From: Neisseria mucosa
Lineage (GTDB): Bacteria; Pseudomonadota; Gammaproteobacteria; Burkholderiales; Neisseriaceae
DNA length: 37,872 bases
Reading direction: 5' to 3'
NCBI RefSeq assembly: GCF_003044445.1
Contig: NZ_POWX01000021.1
Coordinates: 1-37,872, forward strand
Positions within the stretch are counted from its first letter, which is position 1, and the number at the start of each line of letters is the position of its first letter. The notes under the pieces are model-generated. The model did no database searches and was not told the DNA's origin. It saw nothing but the letters and a program-made list of their open reading frames with translations. The position numbers and the translations under genes are program-made. Of this stretch, positions 1 through 7,285 are shown in pieces.

Positions 1-127
1 TTATGGGGCGTCCGGGGAGGATTAAGGGGGTATTTGGGTAAAATTAGGCGCAATTAGGGGCGAAAACAGCCGAAAACCTGTGTTTGGGTTCCGGCTGTCG
101 GGGGAAGGGCTTTTTTGCAAAGGTCTC
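1..127 (+). mobile_element. 3' end of an IS5-family (IS1106-like) insertion sequence, cut by window edge
   Basis: The right edge is the terminal inverted repeat GCAAAGGTCTC (117-127). Just inside it is an imperfect palindrome, CAGCCGAAAACC...GGTTCCGGCTG (about 68-98), and a G-rich stretch, as I recall for the 3' non-coding end of Neisseria IS1106-type elements. The transposase would lie to the left, outside the window, on the plus strand. No coding sequence of the element is visible here, so the family call rests on the end sequence and on its similarity to the MITE-like element at 10948-11060. Confidence 0.6.
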
Positions 128-175
128 GAGCTGTTTTCAATTTTTAGAAACCAACTTATCAAAACAGAAATACTT

Positions 176-430
176 TCAGCCGTTATACCCATTACATTTT
201 GTTTCCAAGAAGGTTTTCAATTTTTCCTCATCCAAAAACCAATGGCAAATTTCTGTTTGGCCATCAAGCAAAACAGGGACAAGTTCATTATATTTTTCTT
301 CCAAGACAGGATCTTCATCAACATCAAGAATTTCCAGCTCAAAGCCAAATCTTTCTTGATACGGTTTAAGCTGTTCGCGCATTTTGTGGCAGAGGCTGCA
401 ATATTCGCGAAACATCAACGTCAGTTTCAT
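176..430 (-). CDS. glutaredoxin-like (DUF836 type) thiol protein, 84 aa
   Basis: Short thioredoxin-fold protein with a CxxC redox motif (Cys11-Ser-Leu-Cys14) directly after the first beta strand. The fold order is strand, CxxC helix, then LEILDVDEDP, a Val-Pro loop (ELVPVLLDG) that matches the cis-Pro segment of glutaredoxins, and a C-terminal helix. Probably a cytoplasmic disulfide reductase of unknown substrate. The ATG at 430 is chosen over upstream in-frame starts because AAAGAG precedes it and the family begins at this point. A DUS hairpin lies upstream (532-577), separating it from bfd. The glutaredoxin-like fold is clear; the partner is unknown. Confidence 0.8.
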   Translation of the reverse strand: MKLTLMFREYCSLCHKMREQLKPYQERFGFELEILDVDEDPVLEEKYNELVPVLLDGQTEICHWFLDEEKLKTFLETKCNGYNG

Positions 431-531
431 AATAGACTCTTTACTGTAAACGGAAATCGAGATTGTAAGGTATAGCCGATTAACTTCAAAACGGCAATTC
501 GGCATATACCGTTTTATTTTAGAGTAGATGT

Positions 532-577
532 AAAAGGTCGTCTGAAACCAAAAATTTTGGTTTCAGACGACCTTTTT
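532..577. terminator. paired DUS hairpin terminator
   Basis: Inverted pair of the uptake sequence (AAAAGGTCGTCTGAAACC and its complement) with a short AT-rich centre and a T-run. On the minus strand it follows bfd and would end its transcript before the glutaredoxin-like gene. Confidence 0.8.
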
Positions 578-592
578 TAATTTTAGATGAAA

Positions 593-793
593 TTAAGACT
601 GAACATTAATGCCGGCGGTAATGGTAGTTTGGGCATTGTTGATATTCAGAAACGAAGCAGCCAATTCGCTGCAACATCCACAGCAAGTAGCTACTCCTAA
701 TTGAGCCTGCAAATCGCTCATCGTACTTGCGCCGGCGGCGATGGTTTCTTTGATTTCGTGGTCGGTAATGGCGTTGCAGATGCAGACAAACAT
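593..793 (-). CDS. bfd: bacterioferritin-associated ferredoxin, 66 aa
   Basis: Small [2Fe-2S] protein of the BFD family, whose role is to reduce and release iron from bacterioferritin. It starts MFVCICNAIT: Cys4 and Cys6 form the first ligand pair, and CCGCC at 37-41 supplies the CxxC pair, so the family pattern C-x-C-x(about 31)-C-x2-C is met. Two additional cysteines in that cluster make the exact second pair ambiguous by one residue (Cys38/Cys41 fits best). The ATG at 793 is chosen over upstream starts because the family begins within a few residues of the first cysteines. It stands alone, between DUS hairpins. Length is typical. Confidence 0.88.
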   Translation of the reverse strand: MFVCICNAITDHEIKETIAAGASTMSDLQAQLGVATCCGCCSELAASFLNINNAQTTITAGINVQS

Positions 794-981
794 AATGTGC
801 TCCGTGTTTTCTTTCGCTCGGTATTGATAGTGTGTTTTATTCTTAAACATGAATATAAATAAAAACTGTTTGCATTGCAAGGTCTACCTCTTGGTTTATC
901 TTGGTAATTTTCTATTGAAATTCATATTTCGATTGATATTTTCCAAAATAACTTATTTTGAATGTTTAATGCCATGTCAAC

Positions 982-1028
982 AAAAAAGTCGTCTGAAAAC
1001 GAGATTTCCGTTTTCAGACGAATTTTTT
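982..1028. terminator. paired DUS hairpin terminator
   Basis: AAAAAAGTCGTCTGAAAACG and its complement around a short loop, then a T-run. It lies just downstream of the xerD stop on the minus strand. Here the DUS reads AGTCGTCTGAAA, one base short of the consensus AGGTCGTCTGAAA. Confidence 0.75.
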
Positions 1029-1039
1029 AATGGAATCGT

Positions 1040-1915
1040 TTAGTTTCGCGAATGGTGTTCGTCAACGATGTTTTTCAGGCGGATGTTGGCGACGTGGGTG
1101 TAGATTTGTGTGGTGTTGATGTTAGCGTGTCCGAGCATGAGTTGTACGGCGCGCAAATCGACGCCGTGATTGACGAGGTGGGTGGCGAAGGCGTGGCGTA
1201 GGCCGTGCGGGCTGAGTGAGGTGATGCCGGCGGTTTCGGCGTAGTTTTTGACAATCATCCACGCGAGTTGGCGGGAGATGCCGCTGCGTTTTTGGCTGAC
1301 GAAGACTTCGTCGCAGATTTTGTTTTTGAGCAACAGCGGGCGCGATTCGGCGCAATAGCGTTCGATCCAGTAAACAGCTTCTTCGCCCATAGGTACGATG
1401 CGCAGTTTGTCGCCTTTGCCTATGGTGCGGATGCAGCCGCGATTGAGGTCGAGGTCGCCCAGCTGGAGCTTGACGGCTTCGGTTACGCGCAGACCTGTGG
1501 CATACATGACTTCGAGCAGGGCTTTGTCGCGCAGGCCGTGCGGCGTTTCGGTATCGGGCGCGGCAAGCAGTTTTTCGATTTGCGCTTCGGTAATCAGGGT
1601 CGGCAGTTTTTGCGTCTGTTTCGGGGCTTTGAGAAAACGGGTCGGGTTGTCCGTCCGACGCTCGGTCTCTTCCAGCCAGGCGTATAGGCGTTTGCAGGCG
1701 GACAAGGCACGCGCCTGCGAGCTGTGTTTTTCGTCCGCCGCATAGACGGCGTCCGCCAAATCGGCGGCTTCGGCATCCAGCCAAGTATGCCCGCCCGCTT
1801 CCAAGCGCGCGGCGATTTTTTCCAAATCACGGCGGTAGCCTTGCAAGGTGTTGTGGCTGAGACGGTCTTGCAGCCACAGGGATTCGAGCAGTTTGTCTAT
1901 GAGTTCGTCGGTCAT
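1040..1915 (-). CDS. xerD: site-specific tyrosine recombinase XerD, 291 aa
   Basis: Integrase-family recombinase that, with XerC, resolves chromosome dimers at dif. An N-terminal SAM-like core-binding domain (about 1-90, LSHNTLQGYRRDL) is followed by the catalytic domain. Visible catalytic residues are Arg in ATGLRVTE, Lys in GKGDKLR, HGLRHAFATH (His and Arg), the GHAN histidine and the nucleophile Tyr in TTQIYTH. Length matches XerD (about 290-300 aa). The start at 1915 has no good Shine-Dalgarno. The gene faces away from bcp, separated by a DUS hairpin and a degenerate CREE. No dif site was recognised nearby. Confidence 0.93.
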   Translation of the reverse strand: MTDELIDKLLESLWLQDRLSHNTLQGYRRDLEKIAARLEAGGHTWLDAEAADLADAVYAADEKHSSQARALSACKRLYAWLEETERRTDNPTRFLKAPKQTQKLPTLITEAQIEKLLAAPDTETPHGLRDKALLEVMYATGLRVTEAVKLQLGDLDLNRGCIRTIGKGDKLRIVPMGEEAVYWIERYCAESRPLLLKNKICDEVFVSQKRSGISRQLAWMIVKNYAETAGITSLSPHGLRHAFATHLVNHGVDLRAVQLMLGHANINTTQIYTHVANIRLKNIVDEHHSRN

Positions 1916-1948
1916 GGGGTTTTACGGGCAGTCCGAAGATGGTGTGTA

Positions 1949-2006
1949 TCGTGGATTTAATATGAATCAGGACAAGCCAACCCTGCCCTGATTGACATCC
2001 ACTATA
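1949..2006. repeat. degenerate, internally deleted Correia-type element
   Basis: Begins like a Correia end (GTGGATTTAATATGAATCAGG with GACAAG) and ends ATCCACTATA, the other Correia terminus. It is only about 58 bp against about 107 and 157 bp for the clear copies at 10673 and 24176. The left terminus has lost the TATA. It abuts the bcp DUS hairpin. Confidence 0.5.
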
Positions 2007-2073
2007 AAAGGTCGTCTGAAAATGAAAACCTGCTTGGGCAGAGCCCGCTCTGTTCGTTTTCAGACGACCTTTT
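2006..2073. terminator. paired DUS hairpin, bcp terminator
   Basis: AAAAGGTCGTCTGAAAATG and complementary GTTTTCAGACGACCTTTT with an extra stem (GGGCAGAGCCC) in the loop. It lies directly downstream of bcp on the minus strand. Confidence 0.75.
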
Positions 2074-2086
2074 GCTGCATTACGGT

Positions 2087-2524
2087 TTATCGGGACAGCG
2101 TTTCCAACACTTCCTGCGCGTGTCCGGCAACTTTGACTTTGCGCCATTCGTGGATGATTTCGCCGTTTGCGTCCAATACGAATGTGCTGCGCTCAATGCC
2201 CAAAGACTCTTTGCCGTACAGTTTTTTCAGCTTGATCACGTCAAACATTTTACACACGGTTTCGTCTTTGTCGCTCAACAATTCAAAATTAAAGCCTTGT
2301 TTGGCGCAAAAATTCTGATGCGATTTCACGCCGTCGCGCGAGATGCCGACGACGGTATAGCCGAGTTCTTTAAATTGCGGCAAACGGGCGTTGAAATCCA
2401 GACCTTCAGTGGTACAGCCGGGCGTGCTGTCTTTGGGGTAGAAATAGACAATCAGCGGCAGATGTTCGGCAGAATCGAAGTCGTTGCCGCTGCTTGAGGG
2501 CAAAGTGAATCGGTATTGGGTCAT
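2087..2524 (-). CDS. bcp: thiol peroxidase, Bcp/PrxQ-type peroxiredoxin, 145 aa
   Basis: Cysteine-based peroxidase that reduces hydroperoxides in the cytoplasm. The active-site signature PKDSTPGCT holds the peroxidatic cysteine and the PxxxTxxC motif. FCAKQGFNFELLSDKDETV and the RSTFVLDANG strand are typical of the family. The PrxQ resolving cysteine five residues after the peroxidatic one is absent (the sequence there is GLDFN), so this looks like the 1-Cys type or a variant. The ATG at 2524 is preferred over the upstream start because AAAGGAG sits just before it. That Shine-Dalgarno overlaps a DUS at 2534-2546. Confidence 0.88.
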   Translation of the reverse strand: MTQYRFTLPSSSGNDFDSAEHLPLIVYFYPKDSTPGCTTEGLDFNARLPQFKELGYTVVGISRDGVKSHQNFCAKQGFNFELLSDKDETVCKMFDVIKLKKLYGKESLGIERSTFVLDANGEIIHEWRKVKVAGHAQEVLETLSR

Positions 2525-2528
2525 GATG

Positions 2529-2546
2529 TCTCCTTTCAGACGACCT
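2529..2546 (-). promoter_or_regulatory. DUS overlapping the bcp ribosome-binding site
   Basis: On the minus strand the single uptake sequence AGGTCGTCTGAAA runs straight into GGAGA, so the last AAA of the DUS is part of the Shine-Dalgarno AAAGGAG, seven bases ahead of the bcp ATG. The site decides the start codon. Confidence 0.75.
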
Positions 2547-2633
2547 AAGACGGAAACGCAGAAGCGGGCAAGGAATAAAATGAATCCCCCAACATAGCCG
2601 CTTCGGCGTTTCACCACAATCTTGCAAACTGCG

Positions 2634-3269
2634 TCAGCGTTCTCTCAAATTGAGATAATTGCGCGTTCCTTGCAAATCGTTCAGCGCATTGAGCAACAGT
2701 TGGAAATGTTCGTCATTGCCTTGCAAGTCCAACTCGTCGGCATTGACGGTCAGCAGCGGGGAATTTTGATAAAGGTGGAAAAACTGGCTGTATCCCTCGT
2801 GTATCCGCCCCAAATAGCCTTCGGGGAAAAGATTGATGATGCCGTCGCCGCGTTTTTGCAGGCGTTTGCGGTTGCCGTCCACAGCGGTTTGCAGGTAGAT
2901 CACCAAATCGGGCGCGGGATACTGCGGCAGGATTTTTTGTTTCAAATCGGCAAAGAGCTGCTGCTCGTCTTCATTCAACACGACCGGCGTGAAAATCCGG
3001 TCTTTTTCCAACAGGAAATCGGCGACCACCATGCCGCCTTGTGCGTATTCGTTTTTGATGATGTCCACGCTTTCGGCGCGGCGCATCAGGAAAAAAAGCT
3101 CGGTTGCCAAGCCGTGATGGGAGGCGTTGGCGTAAAACTTCATGAGGAAGGGGTTGTGTTCGGGGTTTTCCGCCAGCGACAGCGCGCTGAAATGTTCTGC
3201 AAGGCGGCGGCTCAAGGCGTTTTTCCCGCTGCCGATGGAGCCTTCGACGACAATATAACGGTAGTTCAT
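2634..3269 (-). CDS. deoxynucleoside kinase family protein, 211 aa
   Basis: P-loop kinase of the deoxyadenosine/deoxycytidine/deoxyguanosine kinase family, which phosphorylates salvage deoxynucleosides. The N-terminus has the Walker A loop VEGSIGSGK, a substrate-side ENPEHNPFL, and a DFLLEKDRIF segment that corresponds to the family's base-recognition region. PDLVIYLQT and RGDGIIN(L) fit the downstream strand and LID region. The residue after the Walker Lys is Asn instead of the usual Ser/Thr that contacts Mg2+. Length is normal for the bacterial family. It lies in a minus-strand run behind folK, from which it is separated by a DUS hairpin. Exact substrate is not decidable. Confidence 0.85.
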   Translation of the reverse strand: MNYRYIVVEGSIGSGKNALSRRLAEHFSALSLAENPEHNPFLMKFYANASHHGLATELFFLMRRAESVDIIKNEYAQGGMVVADFLLEKDRIFTPVVLNEDEQQLFADLKQKILPQYPAPDLVIYLQTAVDGNRKRLQKRGDGIINLFPEGYLGRIHEGYSQFFHLYQNSPLLTVNADELDLQGNDEHFQLLLNALNDLQGTRNYLNLRER

Positions 3270-3358
3270 GGTTTGATTAATGATTTTGTTTTGATATTTT
3301 GGAAAGAGGCATTTTATCAGACCGACGGAATTTGCCCAAACCTGCCGCCGTCCTTCTT

Positions 3359-3413
3359 GAAAGGTCGTCTGAAAAAGGAAACTGCCAAGCCATTTCCCTT
3401 TTCAGACGACCTC
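3359..3413. terminator. paired DUS hairpin, folK terminator
   Basis: GAAAGGTCGTCTGAAAAAGG and its complement CCCTTTTCAGACGACCTC, about 80 bp past the folK stop on the minus strand. Confidence 0.7.
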
Positions 3414-3490
3414 TTGAACCTAGCTTGCTTCAAATAGAAACTTCGACACGCGATCAAAGCAAACAGGCGTTTTTATTTCACTACCTTGCT

Positions 3491-3985
3491 TCAAACAGCT
3501 TCCAACAGACGTATGCCTTCATCTCCCAAAGCAGCCGCCAAAGCAGCCGCCCGTCCGTGTCCGCCCAAAACAAAATCGGGCAGGATTTCAGCCAGCGGCT
3601 TCATCACAAAGCTGCGTTCGTGCGCGCGCGGATGCGGCAGGGTCAGATGCGGGTCGTCGCTGGAGATGCCGTCAAAATCGATGATGTCCAGGTCCAATGT
3701 GCGCGGGGCGTTTCGGAACGTGCGTTCCCGCCCGAAATCCGCCTCGATGCGGTTCAACACGGCAAGCAGCGAAACGCCGTCTAATGAAGTGCGGACGGAA
3801 CAAACGGCGTTGACGAAATCAGGCTGATCGTCGTAGCCGACCGGCGCGGTCACATACAGCGAGGAAGTTTTTTCGATTTGAATCTGCGGATGCGCCTCCA
3901 GCGCGGACAAGGCGGCGCAGACCTGGCGGGCGGGTTCGGCAAGGTTGCTGCCCAAGGCGATGACGGCAAAATGGGTTTGCGGCAT
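3491..3985 (-). CDS. folK: 6-hydroxymethyl-7,8-dihydropterin pyrophosphokinase, 164 aa
   Basis: Transfers pyrophosphate from ATP to hydroxymethyl-dihydropterin in folate synthesis. The N-terminal ALGSNLAEP motif, SSLYVTAPVGYDDQPDFVNAV (pterin site), RNAPRTLDLDIIDFD (the Asp pair that binds Mg2+) and LTLPHPRAHERSFVM (the signature with the arginine loop) are all present and in order. Length is typical. The start at 3985 follows the SirB2-like stop by 15 nt. This gap is almost exactly one DUS, and AAGG inside the DUS acts as the Shine-Dalgarno, so the two genes look co-transcribed. Confidence 0.95.
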   Translation of the reverse strand: MPQTHFAVIALGSNLAEPARQVCAALSALEAHPQIQIEKTSSLYVTAPVGYDDQPDFVNAVCSVRTSLDGVSLLAVLNRIEADFGRERTFRNAPRTLDLDIIDFDGISSDDPHLTLPHPRAHERSFVMKPLAEILPDFVLGGHGRAAALAAALGDEGIRLLEAV

Positions 3986-4000
3986 GTTCAGACGACCTTT
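3986..4000 (-). promoter_or_regulatory. DUS acting as the folK ribosome-binding site
   Basis: The entire 15-nt gap between the upstream stop and folK ATG is AAAGGTCGTCTGAAC. The AAAGG at the 5' end of the DUS is the only Shine-Dalgarno-like sequence, ten bases from the ATG. Confidence 0.65.
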
Positions 4001-4375
4001 TTAAAACGGCAGCGTTTTGGTTTTGGCAAGATAGACGATGCAACCGACGCAAGCCATTGCCAAAACATAAACGGTATAAAACTTCGGCGAACGCGGACGG
4101 GCGCGCATCATGACCATGCCCAGCCCGATGTAAACCAGCAGCAGCAGGATTTTGCTGCCGAGCCAGGGCGCGTTGAAGGGCGAAAAGTGGGTAATCTTCA
4201 TCAGCCACAAGCCGGTAAAGAGCAGCATGGTGTCGTTGAGGTGGGGAAGGGCTTTCCAGATGCCCGCCAAAGGTTTGTCGGGATGCCGCCAAAGCAGGAA
4301 GAAGCGGATATTGAACACCAAAATGGTGATGGTGACGAAAATCTGATGGCTGTATTTTACAAACAGATATTGCAT
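4001..4375 (-). CDS. SirB2-family integral membrane protein, 124 aa
   Basis: Small hydrophobic protein with about four transmembrane helices (residues about 8-28, 47-62, 70-88, 98-116). It has the SirB2-family features: a YLFVKYSHQ N-terminus, WRHPDKPLA, HLNDTMLLFTG and PWLGSKILLLLVYIGLG. The family was named from Salmonella invasion regulation, but its biochemical role is not known. Length is typical. It is upstream of folK with a 15-nt gap and downstream of mnmM with a 52-nt gap, so it probably belongs to one minus-strand transcription unit. Confidence 0.8.
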   Translation of the reverse strand: MQYLFVKYSHQIFVTITILVFNIRFFLLWRHPDKPLAGIWKALPHLNDTMLLFTGLWLMKITHFSPFNAPWLGSKILLLLVYIGLGMVMMRARPRSPKFYTVYVLAMACVGCIVYLAKTKTLPF

Positions 4376-4427
4376 AGCGGTCGCACGTTATTGTTTTTGA
4401 AAGAAGCGCCTATTCTACCCCAAACAT

Positions 4428-4997
4428 TCATTCTTGACGTAACTTTTCAAACGCCAACAAATACGGCGGGCGGTTGCGGCGGTTGATAAAACCATAACGC
4501 AAAACGGCGAATTCATCCTGCGGCAACCGCTGCGCCCAATCTTCGATTGCCTGCGCTTCATGCAGCCCCGCCTCATGCCCCGGATACAGGACGGCAACCG
4601 CCACCCCGCCCGTTTTCAGCAGCGATAAGGCGGATGCCAACGCGCGGATACTGGTTGCCGCTTCTGTCGTACAACTTTTATCGCCGCCGGGCAGCCAGCC
4701 GAAATTGAATACCGCCGCGTCCAGCGGTTCGCGGATATGGGCGGCAAGGTTTTCATGTCCGTCCAATATCAGCTCCGCCCTATCCGCCATACCCGCTTCT
4801 TCCAAGCGCATTCGGGTGTTTGCCAATGCCTGCTCTTGAACGTCAAACGCCCACACTTTCCCGCCGCTGCCGATCGAACGTGCCAGCATCAGCGTATCGT
4901 TGCCGTTTCCCGCCGTACCGTCCAAAGCGCGGGCATCGGGTTTTAAGGCTTGTTTGAGAAGCATGTGTGCAAAAGGGAGGATGTTTTCGAGCTGCAT
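4428..4997 (-). CDS. mnmM: class I SAM-dependent methyltransferase, MnmM/YtqB family, 189 aa
   Basis: Rossmann methyltransferase with SAM motif LDGTAGNGNDT (about residues 25-35), acidic motif II in VWAFDVQ, FNFGWLPGGDK (the family's catalytic loop, usually FNLGYLPGGDK), VLYPGHEAG and a C-terminal NRRNRPPYLLAFEK. This pattern is that of the rRNA_methylase/YtqB family, shown in other bacteria to be MnmM, which methylates 5-aminomethyl-2-thiouridine at tRNA position 34. Function is inferred from family. It starts 82 bp after hfq, just beyond the hfq terminator, and no good Shine-Dalgarno is visible. Confidence 0.8.
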   Translation of the reverse strand: MQLENILPFAHMLLKQALKPDARALDGTAGNGNDTLMLARSIGSGGKVWAFDVQEQALANTRMRLEEAGMADRAELILDGHENLAAHIREPLDAAVFNFGWLPGGDKSCTTEAATSIRALASALSLLKTGGVAVAVLYPGHEAGLHEAQAIEDWAQRLPQDEFAVLRYGFINRRNRPPYLLAFEKLRQE

Positions 4998-5008
4998 AAA
5001 ATTAAAGG

Positions 5009-5052
5009 TCGTCTGAAAATAAAAATACCTTACCGGCCAAGCGGTAAGGTAT
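5009..5052 (-). terminator. intrinsic terminator of hfq
   Basis: Perfect 11-bp stem ATACCTTACCG/CGGTAAGGTAT with a 6-nt loop (5025-5052). On the minus strand it is followed by TTTTTATTTT. The T-run continues into a single DUS (about 5006-5018). Confidence 0.85.
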
Positions 5053-5078
5053 CAGAATCGATTAATGCGTTACATACA

Positions 5079-5369
5079 TTATTCGGCAGGTTGTTGCACG
5101 GTCTCAACTTGAACCGGGGCAGCCGCAGCGGCTTGGGGTTTGTTCTCGTGTTGCAGGCTTACGGCACGGGCAGGAACGATCGTTGAGATGGCGTGTTTAT
5201 AAACCATTTGGGTAACGGAAGTATTACGCAGCAGAACGACGTATTGGTCAAACGACTCGACTTGGCCTTGCAGTTTGATACCGTTGACCAGATAAATCGA
5301 AACCGGAACGTGCTCTTTACGCAACGCATTCAAAAAAGGATCTTGTAACATTTGTCCTTTAGCTGTCAT
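5079..5369 (-). CDS. hfq: RNA chaperone Hfq, 96 aa
   Basis: Sm-like hexameric chaperone for sRNA-mRNA pairing. Sm1 (VSIYLVNGIKLQGQVESFDQYVVLL) and Sm2 (MVYKHAISTIVP, the YKHA RNA-binding motif) are complete. Gln9 of MLQDPFLN and the KH pair expected for the proximal face are present. The C-terminal tail of about 25 residues is short and Ala/Gln/Pro-rich. GGAG lies eight bases upstream of the ATG. It is a single gene with its own promoter and terminator. Confidence 0.97.
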   Translation of the reverse strand: MTAKGQMLQDPFLNALRKEHVPVSIYLVNGIKLQGQVESFDQYVVLLRNTSVTQMVYKHAISTIVPARAVSLQHENKPQAAAAAPVQVETVQQPAE

Positions 5370-5425
5370 ATTCTAAGCTCCATTATTATGATTTTGAAAT
5401 CGTTTTGAAAACGAACATGAGTCGG

Positions 5426-5455
5426 ATTGTAGACCCGAACGAGAAAAATTACCAA
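5426..5455 (-). promoter_or_regulatory. candidate sigma70 promoter of hfq
   Basis: On the minus strand TTGGTA, an 18-bp spacer and TACAAT lie about 57-86 bases upstream of the hfq ATG. The interval 5370-5697 holds this promoter, a lone DUS (about 5586-5600) and the der terminator, and nothing coding was seen. Confidence 0.5.
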
Positions 5456-5689
5456 CTATTTTTCCGTAAGAATATGCAAACCTCTATCAAACGACGGGCT
5501 TTCCAACGATTTTTTACCCAAATGCGTTATATAAATCATTTCAATACGAACGATTTTTGCAATTAGGCATAGATTGGCAGATTTGGATTTTCAGACGACC
5601 TTGTTTTCGGATAAAACCTTTCCGTTACAAAATCTTACACAAACATCTTCAAAAAAATTTATCTCCAACCGCCCTATTCTCTCTGACTG

Positions 5690-5724
5690 CAATCTAAAAG
5701 GGGCACACTTGCGGTACGCCCCTT
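5690..5724 (-). terminator. intrinsic terminator of der
   Basis: AAGGGGCGTACC...GTGTGCCCCTT hairpin (stem AAGGGGC/GCCCCTT, 5698-5724 on the plus strand) followed on the minus strand by TTTTAGATT, 13 bases past the der stop. Confidence 0.75.
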
Positions 5725-5736
5725 GTTCCGTCAGAT

Positions 5737-7194
5737 TTATTTGCTGTGCTGCTTTTTCACGCTGACTTTGGTTTTCTTTTTAAAACGGTTTTTCTCTTCC
5801 TTGCGGCCCTCGCGTTTTTCGATGCGGTTGCTCAGGCTGACGCGGCGCAGCGGTTTTTTCTTCGGTTTGTCTTCCGCATTTTCATACGGGTTTTCTGAAA
5901 CATTGTATTGAATCCGCAGCGGTGTGCCTTGCAGGTTGAAGGCTTTGCGGAACGTCTGGGTCAGGTAACGCGTATAGCTGTCAGAAATCGCGTGCAGCGA
6001 ATTACCGTGTACCACAATCACGGGCGGGTTCATGCCGCCTTGGTGGGCATAGCGCATTTTCGGGCGCACCAAACCTGCGCGCGGCGGCTGTTGGCGTTCG
6101 ATGGCACTTTGCAGGACGCGGGTAATTTTCGGCGTCGGCATCTTAATCATGGCGGCGTTGTAGGCTGCCTGAATGCTGTCGAACAATCCGTCGATACCGT
6201 GTTCTTTCAATGCGGAAATGAAGTGGAACTTGGCAAAATCGAGGAAATACAGTTTGCGGGAAATGTCGCGTTTGATCTGTTCGCGCCGCTCTTCGCTGAT
6301 GCCGTCCCATTTATTGACGGCAACCACCAGCGCTCTCCCCGCTTCCAAGGCGAAACCGGCAATCGTGGCATCTTGGTCGGCGATGTCCTGTTGCGCGTCC
6401 AACACCAAAACGGCAACATTTGCCGCCTCAACCGCCTGCATGGCTTTGATAACGGAGAACTTTTCCACCGCCTCATCAACTTTGCCACGACGGCGCACGC
6501 CTGCGGTATCGATGATGGTAAACGGTTTGCCTTCGCGTTCGAAATCGATGTGGATACTGTCGCGCGTCGTGCCCGCCATATCGAAGGCAATCACGCGCTC
6601 TTCGCCGAGAATGGCGTTAACCAGCGTGGATTTGCCGACATTCGGACGGCCGATAACGGCAAAAACAGGATGTTTTACATCGGCTTCTTCGGCTTCAGGT
6701 TCAGGGAAGTTTTCTAAAATTTCTTCAATCAGGTAATACACACCGTCGCCGTGTGCGCCTGAAATAACGTGCGGCTCGCCCAATGCCAGCTCGTAAAACT
6801 CAGCGGCAAGCACGGCTCTATTGCCGCCCTCGCCTTTGTTTACCGCCAGATAAACGGGGCGCGGGCTTTGGCGCAGGCGGTCGGCGATGATTTTGTCTTG
6901 CGGGGTCAGACCGGTGCGGCCGTCCACCAAAAACACGACGGCGTCGGCCTCATCGACAGCCTGCAAAGTCTGCTTCGCCATTTCGTGCAAAATGCCGCTG
7001 TCCACGACCGGCTCGAAACCACCGGTATCAATGACGAGATAAGGTTTGCTGCCGATTTTGCCGTGTCCGTAATGGCGGTCGCGGGTCAGGCCGGGCAGGT
7101 CGTGTACAAGCGCGTCTTTGGTGCGCGTCAGGCGGTTGAACAAGGTGGATTTGCCGACGTTCGGTCGTCCGACAAGGGCGATGGTAGGTTTCAT
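5737..7194 (-). CDS. der: ribosome biogenesis GTPase Der (EngA), 485 aa
   Basis: Tandem-G-domain GTPase for 50S assembly. G1 motifs GRPNVGKST occur twice (about residues 8-16 and 182-190). DLPGLTRD and DTAGVRRRG hold the two G3 regions; NKGE and NKWD are the two G4 motifs. A KH-like C-terminal domain follows (LQGTPLRIQYNVSENPYE), then a very basic tail. The start at 7194 is chosen because it is an ATG at the family N-terminus (MKPTIALVG); the in-frame TTG at 7215 adds seven residues with no family support. It is the last gene after hisS and yfgM, but an inserted CREE-like repeat lies in between. Confidence 0.96.
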   Translation of the reverse strand: MKPTIALVGRPNVGKSTLFNRLTRTKDALVHDLPGLTRDRHYGHGKIGSKPYLVIDTGGFEPVVDSGILHEMAKQTLQAVDEADAVVFLVDGRTGLTPQDKIIADRLRQSPRPVYLAVNKGEGGNRAVLAAEFYELALGEPHVISGAHGDGVYYLIEEILENFPEPEAEEADVKHPVFAVIGRPNVGKSTLVNAILGEERVIAFDMAGTTRDSIHIDFEREGKPFTIIDTAGVRRRGKVDEAVEKFSVIKAMQAVEAANVAVLVLDAQQDIADQDATIAGFALEAGRALVVAVNKWDGISEERREQIKRDISRKLYFLDFAKFHFISALKEHGIDGLFDSIQAAYNAAMIKMPTPKITRVLQSAIERQQPPRAGLVRPKMRYAHQGGMNPPVIVVHGNSLHAISDSYTRYLTQTFRKAFNLQGTPLRIQYNVSENPYENAEDKPKKKPLRRVSLSNRIEKREGRKEEKNRFKKKTKVSVKKQHSK

Positions 7195-7285
7195 GATGGG
7201 ATCTTTCTGTGTCAAGTGTCGGTTCGGAAGCGAACCTGCAACACGAGCAGGTGTTTTTCAAAACACGGTAGGTTAAAAAGGATAA

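Noticed and set aside
849..1043. A 64-codon plus-strand frame between bfd and xerD
   Set aside because: Its second half is the DUS hairpin read as protein; AT-rich hydrophobic residues only.
1040..1915. XerD as an integrase of a mobile element
   Set aside because: Full-length housekeeping XerD with chromosomal neighbours and no attachment sites or phage genes.
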